From contig CAYPQM010000247.1 of assembly GCA_964412845.1 (NCBI GenBank), positions 1 to 7,146 of the forward strand: a stretch of 7,146 nt of DNA, given 5' to 3'. Below, in pieces: positions 1-5,104 of this stretch (positions are counted from its first letter, which is position 1; each line of letters begins with the position of its first letter). A program made the translations under genes and the position numbers. This DNA comes from JAWWPY01 sp964412845 (GTDB lineage: Bacteria; Actinomycetota; Actinomycetes; Streptosporangiales; Streptosporangiaceae). The notes under the pieces were generated by a model, which was not told the origin of the DNA, did no database searches, and saw nothing but the letters and a program-made list of their open reading frames with translations.

Positions 1-636
1 AACCTCGCCGTGGATCTTTACGCGACCGTCTCGCTGGGCGAACTCGGGCCGGTCCGGGCGGGACTGGCCTGGTACCCCCGTGACGCCTGGCTCTACATCC
101 TGGCCTGTCAGTGGGGCCGGATAGGCCAGGAAGAGGCGTTCGCCGGGCGCTGCGCCGAAGTCGGTGACGAGGTCGGGGCGGCCGTGGTCGCCGCCCGCCT
201 GGTCCGCGACATGATGCGGCTCGTCCTGCTCATGCACCGCCGCTACCCGCCCTACAGCAAATGGCTCGGCACCGCCTTCGCCCGGCTGCCGATCGCGCCT
301 GCCCTGACACCCGCGCTGACCGGCGCGCTGTCAGCGAGCAACGGCCGGGCCCGCGAGCATCACCTGTGCGCCGCCCTGGAGGCCACCGGCACTCTGCACA
401 ACGAGACTGGGCTCACCGAGCCCGTTGACCCGGCGGTCCGCTTCTTCTACGACCGGCCGTTTCGCGTGCTGGACGCGGGCCGGTTCGCCGCGGCCCTGCG
501 GCAAGCCATCGCCGATCCGCGGCTCCGCCGGCTGCCGCCCACCGGCGCGGTTGACCAGTTCGTGGACAGCACCGACGCCCTCGGCGATATCGGCTTCCTC
601 CGCTCCGTGCTGGCCACCAGCCTCCGGCCCACCTGA
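1..636 (+). CDS. DUF4037-like protein, C-terminal part (5' end outside window)
   Basis: The reading frame is open from the first base, so this is the last 211 codons of a longer gene; the GTG at position 10 is probably internal. The visible protein is mostly helical, soluble and without membrane segments. Stretches such as YPRDAWLYILACQW, GQEEAFAGRCAEVGDE, AARLVRDMMRLVLLMHRRY, PPYSKWLGTAFARLP and AVDQFVDSTD match what I remember of the conserved C-terminal half of DUF4037 proteins, common in actinomycetes. Many members carry a nucleotidyltransferase-like N-terminal domain, which would lie outside this window, so no catalytic residue can be checked. The biochemical role of the family is not established. 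The gene ends with TGA at 634-636, 37 bases before the coding-like part of a converging remnant. I see no clear terminator after it. The family call rests on recall of sequence patterns, not a search. Confidence 0.72.
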   Translation, partial: NLAVDLYATVSLGELGPVRAGLAWYPRDAWLYILACQWGRIGQEEAFAGRCAEVGDEVGAAVVAARLVRDMMRLVLLMHRRYPPYSKWLGTAFARLPIAPALTPALTGALSASNGRAREHHLCAALEATGTLHNETGLTEPVDPAVRFFYDRPFRVLDAGRFAAALRQAIADPRLRRLPPTGAVDQFVDSTDALGDIGFLRSVLATSLRPT

Positions 637-672
637 AGGCGCGCGGCCGACAGGTACCCGATCTGGCCGAAC

Positions 673-958
673 CTCCGGTCTTGGAGACGATGAAGCTGCC
701 GACGGGGCTCTCGATGCCGCTGCCGATGACACCCGCGCTGACGCCGATGCCGCCGCCGGCACCTCCGGTGACCGAGCCGACCATCACATCCCAGGCCGTG
801 TCCCAAGGGTCCACGCCGCGGATGTAGTCGTGGATGAAATTGCTCAGCGCGCCGGACCCGGCGCCGATCAAGACCTTTGTCGCCGGGCTGAGGCCACGGC
901 TCGCCTTGTCGGAGTCATCGACGCTGTCCTGGCCGGTCTTGGGCAGGGTCTGGTCGGA
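673..958 (-). pseudogene. remnant of a Gly-rich, pre-toxin-like protein
   Basis: Read on the minus strand from about 958 down to 673, one frame gives about 95 codons. My hand count puts about 88% of third positions as G or C, and the composition is protein-like: SDQTLPKTGQDSVDDSDK, then LSPATKVLIGAGSGALSNF, then HDYIRGVDPWDTAWDVMVG, then a Gly/Ser/Val-rich tail ending near SKTGG. Upstream of 958 there is no start with a ribosome-binding site. Below 673 the frame stays open to 413, but it turns into Arg/Trp/Pro-rich sequence antisense to the neighbouring gene, and no other frame continues the pattern. The Gly-rich helical segment resembles regions just before the toxin domain in secreted polymorphic toxins, but I recognise no family. 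I infer a decayed internal fragment of a larger gene. A short unrecognised gene with a non-standard start is the alternative. Confidence 0.5.
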
Positions 959-988
959 CAGCCAGGGGGGCCACAATGATAGAAGTGT

Positions 989-1020
989 GCCTCGGGCCGC
1001 CTCGACGGCGGCCCGGAGGC
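989..1020. other. GC-rich bulged hairpin upstream of the STAND regulator gene
   Basis: The left arm (989-1001: GCCTC then GGGCCGCC) pairs with the right arm (1007-1014 GGCGGCCC, then 1016-1020 GAGGC). There is one bulged G at 1015 and a five-base loop. The 13 pairs are almost all G-C. The structure lies 118 bases before the proposed GTG start of the regulator. It could be a terminator without a T-run that shields the regulator from upstream transcription, a leader structure in its mRNA, or an operator. Position alone does not decide between these. Confidence 0.5.
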
Positions 1021-1125
1021 CGATCGAATGTGCATCCGGGAGTCTCATGTCTGCACCGCAGTCACGCCGGAATCAGTCACGGTGGCGCACAGCCGGGCGG
1101 CTGGACTGGGGCGCCAGGGACGAAC

Positions 1126-1131
1126 GGAAAG
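1126..1131 (+). promoter_or_regulatory. ribosome-binding site for the GTG start at 1139
   Basis: GGAAAG lies seven bases before GTG at 1139-1141. This supports a start directly ahead of the helix-turn-helix domain over the in-frame ATG at 1028. That ATG would add 37 residues that resemble no part of the family. Confidence 0.6.
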
Positions 1132-1138
1132 CAGCCGC

Positions 1139-3715
1139 GTGACGGCCGATGCGGACGGATCTTTCGGGGCTCGGCTGCGGGCCTGGCGCCGATCGGCCGG
1201 ATTGTCCCAGGAGGAACTGGCCGAACGATCCGGACTGAGCGTCCGCGCCATCAGCGACCTGGAGCGCGGCCGTACCCGCTGGCCCTACCGGGACTCGCTG
1301 CAACGCCTGGCCGATGCGATGGAGTTGCGCGACGCGGACCGGGCCCGGTTCCTGGGCGCCCCTGGCCGGCGGCTGGCCCCAGCCCAGAACCCTGGCCGCA
1401 CCAGGGCTTCGCCCGGCGAGGCCGATGGTAGGCAGACCCGCCGCGCCAGCCGACGGGGGGTGCCGCGCCACCTGCCGGCCGCGGTACCCGCCTTTGCCGG
1501 GCGGCGCGATCAGCTGGCCACTTTATCGCGGGTGCTGCACGAGCCAGGCGGCACCGCGGTGGTCACCGCGATCGGCGGGACTGCCGGGGTCGGGAAAACC
1601 GCGCTCGCGGTGCACTGGGCGCATCAGGTCGCCGGGCACTTCCCCGACGGGCAGCTGTTCGTGAACCTGCGCGGATTCGACCCCGCGGGAAGCCCGGTGG
1701 AGCCCGCCGACGCCGTCCGCGTGTTGCTCGACGCCCTGCAGGTCCCGGCGGACCAGCTGCCCCAGACGCTAGAGGCGCAGCTGGGCCTGTACCGCAGTCT
1801 GCTGGCCGGCCAGCGGATGCTGGTGCTACTGGACAACGCGCGTGACGTGGCGCAGGTCCGGCCGCTACTGCCGGGCTCACCGACCTGTAGTGTCGTCATC
1901 ACCAGCCGAAGCCAGCTCACGGGCCTGGCGGCGATCGAGGGCGCGCACTCGCTGACCCTGGACGTGCTGAGCGGCGCAGAGGCCCGCGAACTGCTGCAGC
2001 GCCGCCTGGGCGCCAGCCGGGTGGACGCCGACCCCCGCGCGGCGGCGCAGATCATCGAGGCGTGCGCCCGCCTGCCGCTCGCGCTGAGCATCATCGCGGC
2101 CCGCGCGACGATCCGCCCGGACCTGCCCCTGGCCCGCGTCGCCGCCGCTCTGGCCGTGCACCCGGGCCTGGACGCCTTCACCGATGCGGGTGACCCGGCC
2201 GCTGACGCCCGCGCCGTGTTCTCCTGGTCTTACCGGCAGCTCGGCGCGGACACCGCCCGCGTCTTCCGGCTGGCCGGCCTGCATCCTGGGCCCGATCTGG
2301 AGTCGTACGCGGTCGCCGCCCTGGCCGGCACGACGGCGGACCAGGCCGGCCACCTGCTCGATGCGCTAACCCGCGCGGGCATGCTCCAGCCCGCCGGGCC
2401 GGGCCGGGACACCATGCACGATCTGCTCCGCGGCTACTCCTGCGAACTCGCCGCCGCGCACGAGGGCGGGGACACTCGCGCCGCGCTGACCCGGCTGTTC
2501 GATTACTACTTGCATACCGCGGCCACCGCAATGGACACTGCGTTTCCCGCCGAACGCCGCTATCATCCGCCGATACCGCCACCGGCCACCCCCGCCCCAG
2601 CGATTACGGATGAGGCAGCGGCCCGGGCCTGGCTGGCTGCGGAGCGGCCCAGCCTCGTAGCGGCCGCCGAGCACACGGCCGGGCACGGATGGCCGGTTTA
2701 TGCCGTCCATCTATCCGCCATCCTGTTCAGGTATCTCGATGTCGGGGCCCATTACCCGGAGGCGGTCGCCATCCACGGCTCTGCGCGCCGGGCCGCGGGA
2801 CAACTCGGCGACCGGCTAGCGGAGGCGAAGGCGCTGAACCGCCTCGGCGCGGTGGGCCTGCGCCAGCGCCGCTACCAGGAGGCTGTCAGCTGCTACGAGC
2901 AGGCGCTCGCCTTGAACCGCGATGCGGGTGATCCGGCCGCCCAGGCCCACTCGCACTCCGACCTCGGCTTCGTCATCTTCTTGCAGGGCCACTGTCAGGA
3001 GGCCGCTGATCACCTGGAGCAAGCCCTGGCGCTGTACCGAATGACCAGCGACAAGACCGGTGAGGCTTCCGTGCTGGCCAAGCTCGGCTTTGTCGACCTG
3101 CGCCAGGGCCGCTACCAGCAGGCCGGGGACTACCTCCGGCTGTCGTATGCCCTCTACAGCGACGCAGGTGACCGGGGCGGTGAGGCCTTCACGATCGGCA
3201 ATCTGGCTGAGGTGGAACTGCGGCAGGGCGACTACGAGCAAGCCGCCAGTCACCTGCGGCAGTCGCTGGCGCTATGGCGCGAGTTCGGCGAAAGGAGCAA
3301 TCAGGCCGACGTCCTGGCCTCCCTGGGCACGATCGACCTGCGCCAGGGCCACTACGAGCAAGCCATCAGCCACCTGGAGCAGGCCCTGGCCCTGTGCCGC
3401 GAGACCGGAGACCAGTCGACCCAGGCCACCGTGCTCAACGGCCTGGGTGAGGTGCTGCTGGCCACCGGGCGCCCGGTGGACGCGCGCACTCACCATGCTG
3501 CCGCTCTGGAACTAGCCTCCTCGGTGGGTGAGAAATACGAGCAGGCTCGCGCCCAAGACGGCCTCGGTGACAGCTACGAGGCCAGCGGGCCAGCCGCCCG
3601 CGCCCTCCGGCACTGGCGGGAAGCCCACACCCTGTACGCCGGCCTGGCTGCCCCGGAAGCTGATCTGATCCTCGTCAAGCTCAGCCAGACCAGCGCCGCG
3701 GCCAAGCGCCGTTAG
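1139..3715 (+). CDS. XRE HTH - NB-ARC - TPR transcriptional regulator (STAND/AfsR-like)
   Basis: This 858-residue cytoplasmic protein is predicted to be a nucleotide-switched regulator. Residues 9-68 form a Cro/C1-type helix-turn-helix (SQEELAERSGLSVRAISDLERG). An Arg/Pro/Ala-rich linker follows to about 112. The NB-ARC ATPase then shows Walker A GTAGVGKT at 147-154 (Lys153), Walker B LVLLD at 228-232, an ITSR sensor segment near 254, LPLAL at 312-316 and an MHD motif at 426-428. A degenerate helical unit and seven clear TPR-like units of 40 residues fill about 522-841. In known STAND proteins ADP/ATP exchange on ligand sensing by the repeats switches oligomeric state; here that would change DNA binding. 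Compared with AfsR, the SARP/winged-helix output domain is replaced by the XRE domain. The ligand and target genes are not visible. Codon 129 (1523-1525) is TTA. The gene converges on the deo operon and is not co-transcribed with it. The GTG start is chosen for its ribosome-binding site and domain boundary. Confidence 0.88.
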   Translation: MTADADGSFGARLRAWRRSAGLSQEELAERSGLSVRAISDLERGRTRWPYRDSLQRLADAMELRDADRARFLGAPGRRLAPAQNPGRTRASPGEADGRQTRRASRRGVPRHLPAAVPAFAGRRDQLATLSRVLHEPGGTAVVTAIGGTAGVGKTALAVHWAHQVAGHFPDGQLFVNLRGFDPAGSPVEPADAVRVLLDALQVPADQLPQTLEAQLGLYRSLLAGQRMLVLLDNARDVAQVRPLLPGSPTCSVVITSRSQLTGLAAIEGAHSLTLDVLSGAEARELLQRRLGASRVDADPRAAAQIIEACARLPLALSIIAARATIRPDLPLARVAAALAVHPGLDAFTDAGDPAADARAVFSWSYRQLGADTARVFRLAGLHPGPDLESYAVAALAGTTADQAGHLLDALTRAGMLQPAGPGRDTMHDLLRGYSCELAAAHEGGDTRAALTRLFDYYLHTAATAMDTAFPAERRYHPPIPPPATPAPAITDEAAARAWLAAERPSLVAAAEHTAGHGWPVYAVHLSAILFRYLDVGAHYPEAVAIHGSARRAAGQLGDRLAEAKALNRLGAVGLRQRRYQEAVSCYEQALALNRDAGDPAAQAHSHSDLGFVIFLQGHCQEAADHLEQALALYRMTSDKTGEASVLAKLGFVDLRQGRYQQAGDYLRLSYALYSDAGDRGGEAFTIGNLAEVELRQGDYEQAASHLRQSLALWREFGERSNQADVLASLGTIDLRQGHYEQAISHLEQALALCRETGDQSTQATVLNGLGEVLLATGRPVDARTHHAAALELASSVGEKYEQARAQDGLGDSYEASGPAARALRHWREAHTLYAGLAAPEADLILVKLSQTSAAAKRR
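2702..3661 (+). repeat. exactly phased 120-base TPR repeat array inside the regulator gene
   Basis: Unit starts fall at 2702 (degenerate), 2822, 2942, 3062, 3182, 3302, 3422 and 3542, each 120 bases apart without insertion or deletion. Units 2 to 8 begin with EA/QA followed by a short helix and LG or LA. The second helix of units 2 to 6 has a LRQG-(R/H/D)-Y-(Q/E)-(Q/E)-A core. At DNA level the cores near 3098, 3218 and 3338 are nearly identical, whereas the first and last units are more diverged. Confidence 0.85.
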
Positions 3716-3751
3716 GGCGTGGAATGAGAGGCCACCAGGAAAGAGGCCGGT

Positions 3752-3783
3752 GTCCCGGTCCCCGCCTGAGCGGGAACCGGGAC
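3752..3783. terminator. bidirectional terminator hairpin between convergent genes
   Basis: The arms at 3752-3765 and 3770-3783 pair over 14 positions with a single mismatch around the four-base loop CTGA. The hairpin lies 36 bases after the regulator stop and about 200 bases after the deoC stop on the other strand. Neither side has a T-run, as is common for actinomycete terminators. Being nearly symmetrical, it could stop transcription from both directions. Confidence 0.72.
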
Positions 3784-3849
3784 CAGCCCTCCTGCGGGGA
3801 GGCCAACCTGGGGCTGGTGGCCAGCCGGGACCGGCTGGCCGGGCTGGTC
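3781..3849. other. nested inverted-repeat structure after the terminator
   Basis: GACCAGCCC at 3781-3789 is perfectly complementary to GGGCTGGTC at 3841-3849. Inside this outer stem, GGCCAGCCG at 3819-3827 pairs perfectly with CGGCTGGCC at 3832-3840 around a four-base loop, directly against the outer arm. A small CCTCC/GGAGG stem (3788-3792 with 3798-3802) overlaps the outer arm by two bases. A second GGGCTGG at 3811-3817 offers an alternative partner for the left outer arm. The fold is branched and possibly switchable, and its left edge shares 3781-3783 with the terminator. Its function is unknown. Confidence 0.5.
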
Positions 3850-3984
3850 AGCGCCTCCCCCAGCCATCGGCAGCGCGTGCGTGATGGAGTCAAACCGGTG
3901 GCGTGCGAGGTGACGAACATCCCGGCGTCCTGCGTGGCCGCGCGATGGTGGTCCGTGGTGGTGTGCGGCACGGGGCACGCGCCG
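3850..3984. other. intergenic stretch with no recognised feature
   Basis: These 135 bases separate the nested structure from the deoC stop. Open frames on both strands show no ribosome-binding site, no convincing protein-like composition and no recognisable family. I see no tRNA-like fold and no strong repeat here. Confidence 0.5.
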
Positions 3985-5091
3985 TTAGTCCAGGGTGAAG
4001 TACTCGGCTGCGGCGTATGCGCCGGTGAGCTGCTTGCTGCGCTGCATGAGCAGATCGTTGAGCAGGCTGGAGGCGCCGATCCGGAACAACGCCGGGGTGA
4101 GCCACTCGGCGCCCGTGGTCTCCCGTACGAGCACCAGATAACGGATCGCGTCCTTGGCGGTCCGCACACCCCCCGCCACCTTCACGCCCACCCGGTGCCC
4201 GGTCACCTCGGCGAAGTCGCGGACAGCCGCCAGCATCACCAGGGCCACCGGGGGGGTGGCGGCCGGTGACACCTTGCCGGTGGACGTCTTGATGAAATCG
4301 GCACCGGACAGCATCGCCAGCCAGGAGGCCCGGGCCACGTTGTCCAGGGTGACCAGCTCACCGGTCTCCAGGATCACCTTGAGGTGCGCGCGGCCGCACG
4401 CCTCGCGGACCACGCGGATCTCCTCGCTGACCTGCCCGTACCGCCCGGCCAGGAAGGCGCCCCGGTCGATGACCATGTCCACCTCGTCGGCGCCGGCCGC
4501 CACCGCGTCCGCGACGTCGGCCAGCTTGACCGCCAGTGAAGCTCGTCCCGACGGGAACGCCGTGGCCACGGACGCCACCAGGACTCCGCGGCCGGCCAGC
4601 CCCCCGTGGTCCAGCCCCCCATGGTCCAGGGCGCCGTGGTCCAGGGCGCCGTGGTCCAGGGCCCCGTGGTCCAGGGCACTGCGGGCGGCCGGCACGAGGT
4701 CCGGGTATACGCAGACGGCCGCGACCGGCGGGACCGCGGGGTCAGCCGGGTCCGGCCGGCGGGCCTTCGCGCACAGCCCGCGGACCTTGCCCGGCGTGTC
4801 CGCGCCCTCCAGCGTGGTGAGGTCGACCATCCGGATCGCCATGTCAAGCGCCCACAGCTTGGCGTCCCGCTTGATCGACCTGGTCGCCAGGGCGGCCGCT
4901 CGCTGCTGGGTGCTCACCTGGTCGACTCCGGGCAGCCCGTGCAGTACCTGGCGGAGCGCGGCGTCGGACGCGACCATCTCCGCCCACGGGCGTCCGGCCA
5001 CGAGGTCCGCTCCGGCGCGGCCGGCTTCCCGGCCCGTATCTGAGGCGGCTTCCCGCCCGGCTACCTGCGCCGCTTTCTGCCCGGCCGCCAC
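3985..5091 (-). CDS. deoC: deoxyribose-phosphate aldolase with internal pentapeptide repeat
   Basis: This class I aldolase cleaves 2-deoxyribose 5-phosphate to glyceraldehyde 3-phosphate and acetaldehyde, the last step of deoxynucleoside catabolism. Numbered from GTG at 5091 (368 residues), the family landmarks are present: VDLTTLEGADTPGKV near 89-103, VCVYPDLVP at 126-134, VASVATAFPSG at 172-182, EVDMVIDRGAF at 203-213 (Asp205), ADFIKTSTGKV at 264-274 with Schiff-base Lys268, GVKVAGGVRTA at 302-312 (second Lys304) and FRIGASSLLNDLL near 336-348. Two things are unusual. Five LDHG(A/G) units occupy 140-164, just before the VASVATAFPSG strand, and the first 35 or so residues form an Ala/Gly/Arg-rich extension. 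The usual KPAGG is KVAGG. GTG at 5091 is preferred because the add stop region forms a near-perfect ribosome-binding site for it. GTG at 5100 (371 residues, overlapping the add stop) and ATG at 4977 are alternatives. Confidence 0.93.
   Translation of the reverse strand: MAAGQKAAQVAGREAASDTGREAGRAGADLVAGRPWAEMVASDAALRQVLHGLPGVDQVSTQQRAAALATRSIKRDAKLWALDMAIRMVDLTTLEGADTPGKVRGLCAKARRPDPADPAVPPVAAVCVYPDLVPAARSALDHGALDHGALDHGALDHGGLDHGGLAGRGVLVASVATAFPSGRASLAVKLADVADAVAAGADEVDMVIDRGAFLAGRYGQVSEEIRVVREACGRAHLKVILETGELVTLDNVARASWLAMLSGADFIKTSTGKVSPAATPPVALVMLAAVRDFAEVTGHRVGVKVAGGVRTAKDAIRYLVLVRETTGAEWLTPALFRIGASSLLNDLLMQRSKQLTGAYAAAEYFTLD
4606..4680 (-). repeat. five copies of a 15-base in-frame repeat within deoC
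   Basis: On the plus strand, units begin at 4606, 4621, 4636, 4651 and 4666 and approximate GTGGTCCAGGGCGCC. The core (G/A)TGGTCCAG is identical in all five apart from its first base. The variation lies in the last six bases, with the outermost units most diverged. On the coding strand each unit gives LDHGA or LDHGG. A multiple-of-three period means that gain or loss of units keeps the aldolase frame. Confidence 0.93.
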
Positions 5092-5096
5092 GCCGG

Positions 5097-5104
5097 TCAC
5101 CTCC
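5097..5104 (-). promoter_or_regulatory. deoC ribosome-binding site formed by the end of add
   Basis: The minus strand reads GGAGGTGA here, a full match to the consensus actinomycete Shine-Dalgarno. Its last three bases (5099-5097) are the add TGA stop. The GGAGG core is eight bases from GTG at 5091-5089. For the alternative GTG at 5100-5098 the same motif would overlap the start itself. A ribosome terminating on add therefore sits on the deoC initiation site, which predicts translational coupling. Confidence 0.75.

Noticed and set aside
413..672. C-terminal half of the minus-strand frame 413-1048 as real protein
   Set aside because: Below 673 the translation becomes Arg/Trp-rich and is antisense to the DUF4037-like gene, so only the 673-958 part looks coding.
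905..985. Possible sigma-70-type promoter for the regulator (TTGTCG, CACAAT-like boxes)
   Set aside because: The boxes do not sit at acceptable spacing and match the consensus weakly; I could not support a promoter.
1028..1138. ATG at 1028 as the start of the regulator
   Set aside because: It would add 37 residues with no family resemblance and no ribosome-binding site. GTG at 1139 has GGAAAG at good spacing and begins just before the HTH domain.
2702..3661. 120-base periodic repeats as a CRISPR or satellite array
   Set aside because: The period is a multiple of three, in frame, and encodes canonical 40-residue helical repeats. There are no identical repeats separated by unrelated spacers.
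3724..4269. Plus-strand open frame across the intergenic region and the deoC 3' end
   Set aside because: It has no ribosome-binding site, runs through the terminator hairpin and then antisense to deoC, and shows no domain.
4606..4680. 15-base repeat as iterons or a protein-binding array
   Set aside because: It lies inside the deoC frame, variation respects the codons, and no origin or partition genes are nearby. A coding explanation is sufficient, though binding cannot be excluded.
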